Shown piece after piece: positions 1 to 10,976 of a DNA stretch of 64,000 nt (its first letter is position 1; the number at the start of each line of letters is the position of its first letter). The DNA comes from Diplocarpon mali. Lineage: Eukaryota > Ascomycota > Leotiomycetes > Helotiales > Drepanopezizaceae. The position numbers were made by a program, and so were the translations under genes. The stretch spans positions 1-64,000 of the forward strand of contig JAENRP010000013.1 of the NCBI GenBank assembly GCA_024741835.1, read 5' to 3'. The notes below the pieces were generated by a model. That model did not search any database. It was not told the DNA's origin and saw nothing but the letters and a program-made list of their open reading frames with translations.

Positions 1-613
1 TACCCTAAAACATCCATCCAATCTTCCTTTGGTATCGATCTTCTATACAATCTGAATTGTATAGCTCATTATCTCCTATCTTTCGAGTAATCCAATCTTT
101 TGTATGTTTTCCCAGCTAAACCCAAGTCTCATCACTCCAACAGATTGTAAACCATTGTTCTTCTGTCCAATCTTCATACTCAATAGCCCATTGAAGTCGC
201 TGTATCTTATTTGTATATATAAGAGGAGGCTTTCGTCGTGCAATACGTCGAACATACCCCTCTTTTTTAAATGCTGTTCGAATTGCATATTCTCCACAAT
301 CGAAATTCAAAATCGTAGGAATATCGGCCCATCGAGTACGTTGAGCTGTTCTTGAAGATGTAACCCATTCAATAAGACGTTTGCGTTAAGGCGTATTTAA
401 TAAGACTTTTCGACCGCAACGGCGTTTCTTTTGAGGAGTAAGTCGATTTGAAAGAGCGTATTAAACTTGACCAACAGTTAGATTTAACTGTAAGGCAATC
501 TGATCTTGAGTGAAACCAGCATTATAATACAAAGTCTCACATTTTAATCGATCGTCTCAAGACGTTTGTTTTCGTAGTGTTTTAGGGACTAGTACTTAAG
601 ATGTCGAATTCAT
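1..613 (-). pseudogene. Tc1/mariner-type transposase relic, cut by window edge
   Basis: Reading the minus strand from an ATG at 613, one frame gives an N-terminal helix-turn-helix region (a segment reading AGFTQDQIALQLNLT), then a KKRRCGRK-like stretch, then the catalytic block ending WSDETWV around position 116, followed by RKIGWMF near the window start. WSDET carries the first acidic catalytic residue of the DDE/D transposase family, so the family call is firm. The frame is interrupted by several TAA/TAG/TGA codons, most of them where glutamine or arginine would be expected, which fits RIP. The rest of the catalytic domain, with the other acidic residues, lies beyond position 1. No terminal inverted repeat could be defined upstream of the start. 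Non-functional copy. Confidence 0.85.
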
Positions 614-689
614 ATTGATTTCTTAGAGAATATACTATAAAAGCGGCAAATCAGCATCCTTTATTCATTAGCAGTACCCCTTGTCGAAA

Positions 690-1240
690 CCCTTGCACAA
701 TAGAAGGTTCTAGTATGGCGCACAGACAGAAAACCTCAAATTATTTCGCCATGGACTAAGTACGTTAGGGAGGTTCCATCGTCAAGGGGGGTGATCTTTT
801 CGGTCAGCTGAATTTTTGGCCGTTTCGTATCCGTATCGACTTCCAGAGGAGGCTGAGTCTCGCGAGGGTGGGTGGAATCTCGCTCAATAGTCTGATACAC
901 GCGCTAAGCCGTCTCTTAGCTTTAACGAGCTAGGGTCTCTAGGCCAAAGATAGCCTGGGCAATCCGGCTAATCTCGCTTTGCAGTTGTCGATTAGATTAG
1001 TCTTAGCGTTGCATAGATTCCTTTAAACCTAAGACTGTTCCTCATAAGACGTTCGGGTTCGAAAAGTCTCGTTCATCTCGGTTGGCTCGGCTGTATCGTT
1101 GTAGTCTCTTGCCCTTAGCAGCAGAGGAAGGTCCGGCCCTAAGGGCTGGAGTAAGGGTACTCCCTATAGAAGCTGGTTCCTTGAACGAACCAGGTACATT
1201 CCGTGTTTGCTGACTTCTGGCTAATGGGGAATTCATTTTA
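690..1240 (-). pseudogene. Degenerate open frame, possibly retroelement gag-like
   Basis: A single minus-strand frame runs from about 1236 down to about 700, with stop codons (TAA, TGA, TAG) scattered through it. It reads as a hydrophilic protein with basic patches (RSQQTRN, KGKRLQRYSRANRDE), a helical middle and a stretch KITPLDDGTSLTYL, which resembles the start of the structural domain of some fungal LTR-retrotransposon gag proteins. The resemblance is weak and made from memory. The orientation is opposite to the copia pol that follows, so if it is gag it belongs to a different element. It could also be an unrelated RIP-mutated gene. Confidence 0.3.
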
Positions 1241-2157
1241 CCGATTTTAGTTTCAGTGGGGATTCGGTTAAAAAGGGGTTCTATAGAAAAAGGGTTCCGG
1301 TAGCGTAGTGCTCTTCTAACTTCTGCCCGTAGCGCTTCTACGAAAGGAGTGGTTAAGAAAATCCGGCTAATGAAAGCGTTCCTCGATTATACTGGTTAAT
1401 AAGCTACACTCAAGCTCCCAGTTTGTCCAAGAGATCTCTAGGATCCTGACTCTATCAAAAGTCGAAACAACTGCGAATCGATTTTCAAAAGGGGTAGGAT
1501 ATTATTAAAAGCCGTCCCTAGCGGAGAAGAACTTCTTCATTTAATATAATAACACAGAACCGCTAAAGTGCGGGATCAAGTATAGGAGCAAGAAGTAGTG
1601 CAAAAGGCGTATTCTATAGGTCTAATACAAAGGAAACGAAGAAGTTAGAGAACCCTCCTTAGGGGAGAGCCCTTCTTCCTTATATACATAGCAGTTAGAA
1701 GCTCTATTGCCCGTTCACGTGATATTATGCAAGAATATCCTTTTGCCCCTTCGGGGTCGATTCGAGAAAACCCTGCATCGAATCGAGATTGCGAAACCTT
1801 AAAACGCCGTACTCCCAGGTAATTGCACTAAGTGGAGGTGCAGCCGTTACAGGTACGTTCTGTTATTTAGCAATACTCGACTTATATCGGTCTCGAAGCT
1901 CGGCGACGATAATATTATTATAATCTTTAGTAAAGGAGAGGCAAAAGGATATCAAGGCGACGATATAGTATTTACTATACTATAGCTTAGTGGATTATTC
2001 ACTTTATCTCAATCGCATACTGCTATTGCACTTAAAGCAGATAAAAAGGCTACGAATCCTAAAATAGAGGAAAAAGCTATGAATCTTAGCCCTATATAAC
2101 CTTTAGAACTGATTAATATGGAGATAATACCTTAAAACTCGAATAAAACGGATTCAG
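1241..2157. other. RIP-affected interval without a clear gene
   Basis: Between the minus-strand relic and recognisable copia pol there is no open frame of useful length. The right part (from about 1840) probably contains the degraded protease/gag end of the copia element, but no active-site motif could be read, and no 5' LTR matching the one at 5316 was seen. Confidence 0.5.
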
Positions 2158-5084
2158 AGCTCTTCTATAAGAGACTAGGCCACTTTAACTATATTAAGCT
2201 AAAGAAGCTAATCGACGACAACTATGGCCTAAGTATAGAAGCTCGAATCGCTTTAAAAGGAGAGAGAAACTGCGAAAGCTGCTTAGCTGGCAGAATGAAG
2301 GAGCAATTTAATAAAAAGACAGATATAAGAATAGATAAGATCTATAGAAGACTCTACACCGATATATCTAATACTCTACTGCTATTAATTAAAGGGTATC
2401 GCTACTTCCTACTAATAGTAGATGACGCTTGCAGATGCTGTTGGATAAGGCTATTAAAGAATAAGAGTGCTAATGAAATACAGCTAAAAATCAGAGATTT
2501 AAAGAAGTAACTTGAGATAGAGAACTCTACTTTAGTAGTATATTAGAGGTCTAATAATAGTATAGGAGAGTTCGGAGACAGATTCCTACTATAGCTAGCA
2601 GAAGGAGGTATAACCCCTAAACCTTCACCTGCTTATAAGTATAGTTTAAATGGCGTTGTTAAACGTTGGATATACGAAATTATAAAAATAGCTCGTTCTT
2701 ATATATACGACGCTAAGATGAATAGCTATATATAGTGCTACGCCTTAGAATGGGCCTGTAGGCTAAAGAATAGGAGGCCTACGAAGGCACTACCCTTTGG
2801 AGAGCTTAAAGGCCTAACTCTATTAGAGGCGTACTTAAAACGTACGGAAGATCTGTTAAAAATCAGAGTATTTGGGTTAAGAGCGTTCCTATTAAATAAT
2901 AGAGGAAATGGCTTAGGTAAGTTCGAGTCAAGAACTATAATAGGAGCTTGGATACTCGTAGGTATAATAAGCTCGAAGACGTATAAGCTACTAAACGTCG
3001 AGACTTTAAAAGAACTGATATCTGCTAATATTAAATTTGACAAATACTTAATGTATAATGTAAGAGAAGTACAATAGGAAAGATAGTAGAAGAAGAGGCT
3101 GGTATATAGTGCTATAAGCTCAATAAGACCTATAAGGCCAGTAGATATTATTAAAAGACCTCTTATATAAGCTATAGAGAGGCTAGTATATGAAACTGAG
3201 AGAGTATATAGTACTAAAAGACCTGCAATGTTAGAGTCGTTAGAAAATAGGCAAGCTGAAGTAAGAGGTACTATACTTTAAAGGGTGATAGAAAACATCC
3301 TTAAAGCGTTTGATCAGCGCGTTTTAAAGCAAATAGAGACTCCTACCTTATAGTATGGCAGGAAGTTGAAGCCAAAACGAGTATTTGGTAAGGTTAATAT
3401 ATAAGAGAGTGTATTAACCTCTATAGGAAATCAACCAACTATTCCTATAGAGGTAATATTAGTATATAACGCGCTAAGTCAGAATCCAAAAGAATAAAGA
3501 GAAGTAATACTAAGTGAATTCGAAGCTATAAAATCAGTAGGAACCTTTAAAATAATATTAGGTAAACCTCCTATTAAGAGAAAGCTGATAAAATCGAGAT
3601 TAGTTCTGCGAAATAAGATCGTAAATGGAGTATTAGTAAGAAGGAAGGCTCGAATCGTACTAAAAGGCTATAAGCAATAGTATAAGGTAGATTACTTTGA
3701 TACTTTTGCTAGCGTTATTAGGCATACAACTCTATGAGTTCTACTCGCCTTTGCAGCCTCGAGAGATCTAGAAATCGAGCAAATCGACATTGATATAGCC
3801 TTCTTAAACGCGTACTTAGCTGAAGATATATATATGATACTATTAGATAACAAATGCGACCTATTCTATGAATTATACCCTCAACTTCGAGGAAAATAAG
3901 CTTATATTAAGCTTCTAAGGTTATTATACGGCTTAAAACAAGCACCTTGAGAATAGTAGCTATTAATCAAAGATGAAATAGAGAAGGCTGGCCTATAAAG
4001 CGCTAAAGCAGATCTAAATCTATTTATATAGGAAAATTAAGCTGATAATACAACTGCGTATATATTAGTCTTTATAGATGATATGCTAATTATTAGAAAA
4101 TAATAAGATTGCAATTACCTTAAAAAGAAGATTCTCAATACTTAGAAAGGAAAAGACCTAGGGCTAATTAGCACCTTTATTAAAATATAAGTTAAACGAG
4201 ATCGTAAGGCTAGAATGCTACGAATTCACTAAACAGACTATATTAAGAAGATTCTTAATAGATTTAAGATGGCTAATTGCAAAGGGAATAACCTGCCAGC
4301 CTTAGCTAGTATAGTATTAAGGAAATTAGGTATAGATGAAGCTTATACTAACGAGCTATTATAACCTAATAATATCTCACTTTACTAGCAGATTATAGGA
4401 AGCGTTATATACCCTTCGAATCTTATAAGGCTAGATATCTCCTATATTATCGGCCAATTGGTATAGCATATGGCAACCCCTTTATAAGATCACCTCTAAG
4501 CTACAAAACCCCTCCTGCGATACTTATAAAAGACTGCCGAAGATGGAATTATATATGGAAAAGGCGAACCAAATCAATTCGACGCTTATACAGATGCCAC
4601 TTAGGCTATCGAGAACGATAGGAAGTCATTCTAAGGCTGGCTTATTAAGTATAATAGAGGAGTTGTTAGCTGGGCTGCGAATAGGCAAAAATCTACTTCT
4701 CTAAGTAGTGAATAAGCCGAGATAATAGCGGCTTCTAATGGCTCGAAAGAGGTAGCTTAAATGCTAAAGCTATTCGCCGACCTTAATATATAATTCGATC
4801 GATTACCTTATTTATAGCTCGATAACAAAGGAGCAAGATCTCTTACTAAGGAACGAAAATTTTCAATAAAATCAAAGCATATCAACGTCCGATACTTCTA
4901 TATAAGGGATAATATAGTAGCTAAAGGCAAGATAATAGTAGCTTATATACTTAGAAACGATAATATGGCAGATTCCCTTATAAAAGCTCTGCCAGGACCG
5001 GCCTTCGAGAAATACAAGGGTTATATAGGCCTACTAGAGCGAAAATCGATAAAAGAAGGCTATATAAAGGGAGGAAACCTATAA
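2158..5084 (+). pseudogene. Copia pol relic (integrase, reverse transcriptase, RNase H)
   Basis: One reading frame can be followed for almost 3 kb despite many stops. It begins with the GAG-pre-integrase signature RLGHFNYIKLKKL near 2175, continues into an integrase core (LYTDI, then FLLIVDDACR around 2350-2440), and then the reverse transcriptase with LVLRNKIVNG, ARIVLKGYKQ, IDIDIAFLNAYL (first catalytic Asp), LLYGLKQAP and FIDDMLII (the DD of the active site, about 4075). RNase H follows (AYTDAT, WAANRQKSTSLSSE), ending with the typical copia tail KALPGPAFEKY near 5000. This order, integrase before RT, is diagnostic of Ty1/copia. Stops lie mostly at expected Gln positions (CAA/CAG to TAA/TAG), the signature of RIP C-to-T change. 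Confidence 0.9.
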
Positions 5085-5305
5085 AAGGAATATATATATA
5101 GAAGAGAAGCTATAGTATAGCTAAGTCAGAGGTACTCTTATACTATAACGCACGTTTTTATACTGCGGAGCAGCTGAACTCCATATAAGGGAGATATAAG
5201 CGCCATATACTAGAGAGTATATTATAGGAGTTAATAAGGCCTAAGACTATATAAAAAAAAAAAAAAAGGTGGGGCTCTTTACTCTGAGTTCTATAGAGCT
5301 TTATA

Positions 5306-5315
5306 GTAGGGGGCA
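5306..5315 (+). other. Polypurine tract of the copia element
   Basis: The purine run GTAGGGGGCA lies immediately before the TGTTAG that opens the LTR, the usual place for the plus-strand primer of an LTR retrotransposon. Confidence 0.6.
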
Positions 5316-5538
5316 TGTTAGAAATATACAAGGTACGGAGATTACCGCACGGAGCGGAGGCTAAGGCTTGGTAAGCCTACGTAAGCCTACCTTGTATATA
5401 TACTACTTCAGCTCTCTAGAACTAGAATATATACCTTTAGATTCTGTCAGAAACAGCCCCAGATATGGCGTTTGGCTTAGCCGACGAAAGATTCTTCACC
5501 CCGAGTACATTACCAGATATACTTGATCGGTAACTACA
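5316..5538 (+). repeat. 3' LTR of the copia element
   Basis: It begins TGTTAGAAATATACAAGG directly after the polypurine tract and is proposed to end at TAACTACA (CA at 5537-5538), giving a 223-bp LTR with TG..CA ends. The right end is inferred only from the terminal CA, since neither a second LTR nor a target-site duplication is available for comparison. Confidence 0.6.
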
Positions 5539-6374
5539 GTTTCTTTTCCACCAAAATCCGAGTTTCAATTTTGATTCACTTTGAGTTCTACATAAAGCTC
5601 TACGGAATACCATATTCGAACCACCAAACGAGCATCAAGTCAGCGAGGCTTCGAAATCTCTTCCCGACATGGAGAGAGGGATTTTATCCTAAGACTCAGC
5701 CATCGAGCTCGGTTATACGGACAGACCAGCTGGGAAAAAGGCTTCAGCCCATCTGTGACCCAGGTTTTATCACGGATCATACCTTTTGCATAAGCAGTGA
5801 TAGAACATCGCCCCTGGAAGTGTCAAAATCACAAGACTTTCTACTTTTTCATCTTGCTACATGCGTACTTTGCCTTTGCAAAAGAGGAGCTTGCATAGTA
5901 CGAGAGAACAAACCCGGCTGCCAGAGACTGCTATGGTGGCATGCCGCAATAGGCCGTGGAGCTTTAGCTTCGACTGCGGAAAAGGAGGTCTGGCCTTGGG
6001 GGTCCTTGGATTCGAGGGGGATGACTATCTGGCCACCAGGACCAAGCCGGATGCGACATCCCTCAGCTCGATGCCTGCTCAGGCAGCTGGAGCGGCGCTG
6101 CGAGCTCATTGAATAGTACTGAGTTTTGATCTGCCCCACTCGTTTCCATCTATGGCCTGAGCTGACTCCAACAAGAAGATGACTGAGTTCCATAGCTGAG
6201 TTGCAAAAACCCTCTTCGGTAGACCAGTGTCTAGTGTGCGTTTCGCAGCGGGCGAGAATCCTTATTTTTTGGGGGGACATTGATCACGTAAATGAAATCC
6301 CCGCATAATCATACGAGGTTTCGTTTTCATTAATTCCTGCTTGACCGAGCAACAAAGTAACAGTAGTATGAAGG
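5539..6374. other. Intergenic, no recognised gene
   Basis: Open frames of up to 197 codons exist on both strands between 5523 and 6280, but they overlap each other, show no recognisable domain and no conserved-looking composition. The sequence is closer to 50 % GC than the flanking repeats. I see nothing assignable here. Confidence 0.5.
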
Positions 6375-6382
6375 TATATAAG
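6375..6382 (+). promoter_or_regulatory. TATA box of the small secreted protein gene
   Basis: TATATAAG lies about 88 bp upstream of the ATG at 6470, at a plausible core-promoter distance. The leader between them is pyrimidine- and A-rich with no upstream ATG in good context. Confidence 0.5.
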
Positions 6383-6469
6383 ACCTGCCTACGCACTGAA
6401 CAACTATACATTGCCTCCATTTTCCCAATTTATACCGTGCCAGCATAACCACTCTTATAATCAAACACC

Positions 6470-6788
6470 ATGAAATTCACACAGGTCCTCGTCGCCCTTA
6501 CCTTCTCAGTCGCCGTCAGCGCCCAGACTGAGTGTGGAGGGATGTATTCTTATTGTAAAGGCCCTACGTGCAACTGCTTCCCGGAAGGAATCACCCAGAT
6601 GCTCGAAGCAGATTGCAAGACTCAGGGATACGATATGGCCCTACCTCCGTCTGAGGTAGCCGATGCACAAGGAACCGTACGTTTTGAAGAAGATATTTTT
6701 CTGTATTTTCAGGTATACTGATTTGATTTCTTAGATCATTCAGTGCACGAGCCAGTGCTGCCATAGTAATAAGCCGAATGGTAATTAA
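6470..6788 (+). CDS. Small secreted cysteine-rich protein (effector-like), two exons
   Basis: Model: exon 1 6470-6676, intron 6677-6734 (58 nt, GTACGT donor, ACTGAT branch site, TTAG acceptor), exon 2 6735-6788, encoding 86 residues. The start context is CAAACACCATGA. Residues 1-18 form a clear signal peptide (MKFTQVLVALTFSVAVSA), with predicted cleavage before Gln19. The mature 68-residue chain has eight cysteines at positions 22, 29, 34, 36, 49, 73, 77 and 78, an even number suited to four disulfides; the last three (QCTSQCC) exist only if the intron is removed, which supports the splice model. Without splicing the frame would end after 83 codons with only five cysteines. The protein is probably secreted and disulfide-stabilised, like many fungal effectors or antimicrobial peptides. 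No family is recognised and the function is unknown. It lies between RIP-mutated repeats. Confidence 0.75.
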
Positions 6789-7748
6789 TAAGGTCATTGC
6801 ATCTCCGGCCTTGAGAAGTACGGGCTTAGCAAAGGATATTGATGGCTGGGAGGTTCGCAGGATGGACTTGGGCCTTGTTTGAAACAAAGTAGAATACACA
6901 GCTTGAAGCTGAATTTCTGCCAAGCACCGACTTCTGATATGCAGATCTATAAGTGAGCGATATGGAAGTGCGACGTGCTAAGAAAAGATGTGAAGGTAGT
7001 CGCATCAATCAGGCTGCATCGGAAGCCTGGAAACTTGCCTTGAACATGCCTAAACAAATCTGAGTTTCATATACGTGTACGCCTCCGTAGACATCAAATG
7101 GTTCGCCTCCCCCTGAAGCTACATTGAAAAAGGCACATAATAAATCAAGAGAATCCTTCGCACCGTTTCAGTTTCGAAATACTCTAGTTTGGTATGAAGA
7201 GAATGTGCAGAGAAAATCGATAAAACAGCATTCCTGCGTGGCTTAAAAATTCAGGTATATTTCTGCTATGGACTAGAATTCCAGATATATGAACGTATAT
7301 ACAAGATGTACTATGGTAGAAATCTAGAGTACTCCGAGTGACTACCGGCATTCTCCCCGGTAGTCAGGTGCTTATAAGTGGAGGGAGAGAGGGGGATTTT
7401 TTCAATATTTTGTATTATCTCTCGACTTCACGGCATAAGTAGGAAAAACAATAGTTGTATTAAGTGTAAAGAGAAACTAGCACAAAACTGTTTAAATGTA
7501 ATATTTAGTATATAACTTCTATATAGGACTTTGATCCTTAAACGAGAGTTTAACCTACACCTGAGTATTTAGTTGTTCCCTTTGAATCTTAGGCAAGTAT
7601 ATTTTAGAGAGACACTTAAATAGATAGAGATGCCCTGGGTTCCTGATCTTAGGAATCGCCCTCCTTACTTCATCGCAGCTATCTGTTTAAATATATTAAG
7701 CGTTCTATGAAGCAGTAGCGGCTATCAATTAGTCTCTTTTTATAGGAA
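6789..7748. other. AT-rich non-coding DNA
   Basis: This stretch has no sizeable coding frame on either strand. It grades into the inverted-repeat element to the right and looks like RIP-affected repeat DNA. Confidence 0.5.
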
Positions 7749-9057
7749 GACGACGGCTCAACACCTGTACGCAGCGTCTCCTACGAACCTGCAGATTCTT
7801 TTGAAAGATTCTGCAGAGCCGAGGCTAAGTCCTGTCGACTACGAAAGATTCAAACCCTAAGTCGTATAAAGCTAGAATTTTCGGAAATATCGGAATGAAA
7901 ATTTTCTCTTTTACACTACCTTTTTTACAAGTACCCTTTACTTTCGGCCTTTGCTTGCGTAATCCGGGACTATTTAAATATATACCTACGACCGAAGGAA
8001 AGGCTTAATAAATGATATAAAGAGGAAAAAGGTAGGTTATAATTATACGTAAAGCCGATAAGAGGGATTATAATCGAAAGCTGCCGCCGACTAATAAGAC
8101 GCCTAGTAGGATCAGATAAATAGCCGCTATCAGCGTGAAGGGCTTATCTTAGAACAGAGAACTTGTTGCAATGAGGTTCTCTGATAGTGAACTTGATAGT
8201 AAACTAGAAGAGGGCACGAAGAAGTATGAGGTGCAAACGACGATGTTAGGTGTCTTGATTCATGAGAGCTCTCTAACTACGAGCTATTTAACAAGGGCTG
8301 CCACTAAGTCATGTGGCAAGTCATATGACACATCATGTGTATGATGTGTCATGTGACAGATCATGTGACAAACATGTGACGGGCATTCCTGCAACAGAAC
8401 TTAAGGCGATTCTATTTACAAAGGCACCTTTCGAGGATATACTCGCCCTAGGCTTAATGGGAATAACTTTCGACCAAGGTATAGGCCAGATTCTTACCTA
8501 AGAAATTAGGGAGCTTAAGTATAACAGGCTGAATTGTGATTCGTAAAGAGTTTTTTATACTAGTTTTCTCCTTATACCTAATCCGAATATAGCGCTTGCC
8601 GCTTATGCTATATAGCTAAGAGCTAATACAGCATATTAAAAGGGGAAAAATCATTTTCTTGTACTTTCGCTTTTCAAGATGATGGTTCAAAGGAAAATCA
8701 TTGAAGCTAAGGCTAAGGCTTCGAAATTTGTCATTTTCTCTCTTTCCCTTGTAGACCATAGCTTGCTTATTCCCTATTATAACTATTATCAAGCCTTTTA
8801 TTTATTGATAAGTATATTTCTACTTAGCCCTAGAGTGTAAATATGAAGGTCGAGAGCAGAGGGTATTCGTAAAGAAGGCAGTGGTGTTTTCTTGTTTCGA
8901 AGCGTTTAAAAAGTACTGGCTTTATTCGACTCAGGCGTTGATATTCCGCGGTCGAAAAGACTTCATCTCGGCTTTGCAAACTCTTCAAGATTCAAATACT
9001 TAAAGGGTCTGCAGATTCAGTAGAGATACCGCGGACAGGTGTCAAGTCGTGGTCTCC
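7749..9057. mobile_element. Inverted-repeat (fold-back-like) element
   Basis: The left arm (7749 to about 8060-8110) and the right arm (about 8750-9057) are diverged inverted copies of each other: CTCAACACCTGTACGC at the left end corresponds to the complement of GGACAGGTGTCAAG at the right end, and similarity can be followed inward through CTGCAGA, GCCGAG, a TCGAC motif and an ACTTTCGGCCTT / AAGGTCGAGAGC pair. The centre (about 8110-8750) carries no coding frame but contains a hairpin at 8320-8357. A third, solitary copy of the arm lies at 27690-28075. The arrangement fits a non-autonomous fold-back or MITE-like transposon; two oppositely oriented solo LTRs is the main alternative. Confidence 0.55.
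8320..8357. repeat. Near-perfect hairpin with TCATGTGAC repeats
   Basis: Arms 8320-8336 and 8341-8357 are inverted copies of 17 bp with one mismatch around a 4-nt GTGT loop; the inner 10 bp are perfect. Flanking DNA repeats the same word: TCATGTGG at 8310-8317, TCATGTGAC at 8350-8358 and 8361-8369, and CATGTGAC at 8373-8380. The cluster could extrude as a cruciform. Confidence 0.75.
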
Positions 9058-9615
9058 CGATTGGTGGTGTTTTACCAATACTATCGGCGAAATCCAAAAC
9101 ACGATGTACAATGATCAAAATCCTCGGGCTTATGGTGTGGGCGTCCGGCTTGCTTTAACTCGTTTTAAATATTCAAAGTCCATCTACTCTCCGGTAGGGT
9201 TTTCCAGTCAACTGTCTGCGAATTAAAATCAACACGATATGAGAGCCTAATCCCAATTGCCCATTCTCAAGATTCAAGGTGCTCCGGCTTGCTTCGCTTG
9301 CTTCTCTACCCGTACCCCCGGCGAGGTACTAGTCAGACGCATTGCCAGATTTTTACTCGAGCGTGGTGTCTTGAGAGGTGCCTTCATGCACTTCAAAAGG
9401 TATTTCGGTCCACCATTTGCGAAAACTACAGAGAGGATCCCGAGTAGGATTCGAATCAAAAACTCTCCGTTTCGCGAGACGGAATGTTCGTAAAACCCGT
9501 CGTTCTCGCTCGCTCCGCTGCCAACCCCGTCATCTCGGTCCGAACTGGCCGAGCTTCGGACAGATTCCCGCAGCATTTGTGTCGGTCTCCGTTCGTATCC
9601 ACCCACCACGCCGTT

Positions 9616-9655
9616 TTGTTGCACGTCGCAGAAATTCCGGACCGAGTTTTCGTTC
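9616..9655 (+). repeat. Imperfect direct repeat, copy 1 (TTGTTGCACGTCGCA core)
   Basis: This segment starts TTGTTGCACGTCGCAG and continues through CCGGACCGAGTTTT. It matches the segment starting at 9756 (TTGTTGCATGTCGCAG, then CCGGGCCGGAGTTTT). The same core recurs at 37999 and 39358. Confidence 0.6.
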
Positions 9656-9755
9656 CAGTCGTGCAGCTTTTCGGCCATTCCTGTCCGTCACGACTGGATT
9701 CGACAGCCTCAACTTCCCTCCAATCTTGATGCTTCGTCTCTCTGCTTCCGTAGCT

Positions 9756-9796
9756 TTGTTGCATGTCGCAGGATATCCGGGCCGGAGTTTTGTCTC
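9756..9796 (+). repeat. Imperfect direct repeat, copy 2
   Basis: Second copy of the 40-bp unit, 140 bp downstream of the first, with several transitions (C/T and A/G) between them. Confidence 0.6.
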
Positions 9797-10874
9797 GCTC
9801 TCGCATCCCTCGGTCTTCCGTGTCCGATGTCTCGACAGGCCTCGGGCTATCACACCGGAACATACTAGGAGTAGATGAAAAGTAAACAATATCTGTGTCT
9901 TCCCACGGAGAAAGATCTCTCGTGTGGAGGCTGTGCTAGGAAGAGAAAGATATTCATAACTAGGACCATACGACTGTGACCCAAGCCGAGAGAGCCTCGG
10001 AAGTTGGTCTCGATTGTTTCGTCTCCCTGGCCTCCCCATTTCCCACTCCCTTTTTCAGTCACATCCACCCTCAACCAGAAAACAACCCATCGCTCTCTCG
10101 AGAAGACACAGCGAATGTTCCAAAGGGCTAGGAAAAACTGACAAATTGTCCTCACCCCCCCGAAGAGGCCAAATCGCAGCGTACTCCGTACATGACCTCA
10201 GCACCGGGAAACTTGAACACCAGGACGTGAGAGGACTGCAGAAGCAAGATTGGACAAGGCCATGCAAAGAAGACCTCGGGTTTATCAGAAGGGACAAATC
10301 TACACACCATATCGTAATCCAGCTCCTCATGTAGGAACCTCGGGACAATCGCATCTCGAGGATCCCGTACACTTTTTCCCCCATCCACAGCTCCCCCTCC
10401 AACGTTTATCCTCCCAAGAGAAAGACGCGATTCCTCCCCGACTCTCCTCCATGCAAACCGAATCAACAACTCTTAGAATAACACGCAAATCATCTTGTCT
10501 CAACAGACCGCTAGATTTATTTAGTTCAAAGTACTCATCCGCTCCCCTGCCGAAAACCTATCTGCTCGAGGTTTTAGTGTATGAGCTGCCTTCTTACGCT
10601 GTGACAAAATTCATCATTTTGTATGATCCCATCACAATCCCATTTCTCCAGAAGAACGCCGCTGCAGCAGAAATTTCAACTCCCCAATGACCCATCGCCA
10701 AAGTGTGATGCTGGTTGTCGTCATCCACAAACCACCATCGTGGAAGCACCCGGTGACGGGATCCGTCTACTCGCTCCACTGAGGGCTCTTGCTTCGAGCA
10801 TGATTCGGCCCGACAATTGAGCAACATATTATATTCTAGAACAAAGCGAGCGGAGTACACATCACCTCATCGCG

Positions 10875-10966
10875 GGAGTGCTGGCCTAATGGTAAGGCAT
10901 TTGATTTCTATCTTGATTAACGGTTAAGATCTCAAAGGATTGTCGGTTCGAATCCGGCGTACTCCT
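10875..10966 (+). tRNA. tRNA-Arg(UCU) with a 20-nt intron
   Basis: The cloverleaf folds cleanly. The acceptor arms GGAGTGC (10875-10881) and GTACTCC (10959-10965) pair with one G-U; the D arm is GCC/GGC around TAATGGTAA; the anticodon stem TTTGA (10900-10904) pairs with TCAAA (10932-10936); the T arm is GTCGG-TTCGAAT-CCGGC. The anticodon TCT is at 10907-10909, followed by A37 and an intron at 10911-10930 that can itself form a hairpin with the anticodon region. The intron sits one base 3' of the anticodon, the canonical nuclear position. The A and B boxes are present and a T8 run follows at 10977. Confidence 0.92.
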
Positions 10967-10976
10967 GGAAGGGTAC

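Larger units (their letters stand above)
1840..5538 (+). mobile_element. Ty1/copia LTR retrotransposon, 5'-incomplete and RIP-mutated
   Basis: The element is defined by a copia-order polyprotein (GAG-pre-integrase, integrase, reverse transcriptase, RNase H) on the plus strand, a purine-rich tract AGTAGGGGGCA ending at 5315, and a 3' LTR starting TGTTAG at 5316. The 5' LTR was not found, so the left boundary is approximate and the copy may be truncated. In-frame stops are almost all TAA/TAG. It sits next to other transposon relics in AT-rich DNA and cannot encode an intact product. Confidence 0.85.
9058..10874. other. Mixed-composition interval, no recognised gene
   Basis: From about 9260 the base composition rises to roughly 50 % GC and overlapping frames of 80-169 codons appear on both strands up to 10860, none with a recognisable domain. 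It contains an imperfect 40-bp direct repeat (9616 and 9756). It may be an old duplicated or repetitive segment. Confidence 0.45.

Noticed and set aside
5523..6280. Overlapping frames of 197 (+) and 143 (-) codons
   Set aside because: No domain, no start context or splice support, and mutually overlapping; left as intergenic.
6677..6712. Shorter 36-nt intron in the secreted protein gene
   Set aside because: Too short for fungal splicing, and the joined frame would not add the QCTSQCC block; the 58-nt intron has a better branch site.
9258..10860. Cluster of overlapping frames of 80-169 codons on both strands
   Set aside because: None has a domain or consistent codon pattern, and an internal duplicated segment suggests repeat DNA.
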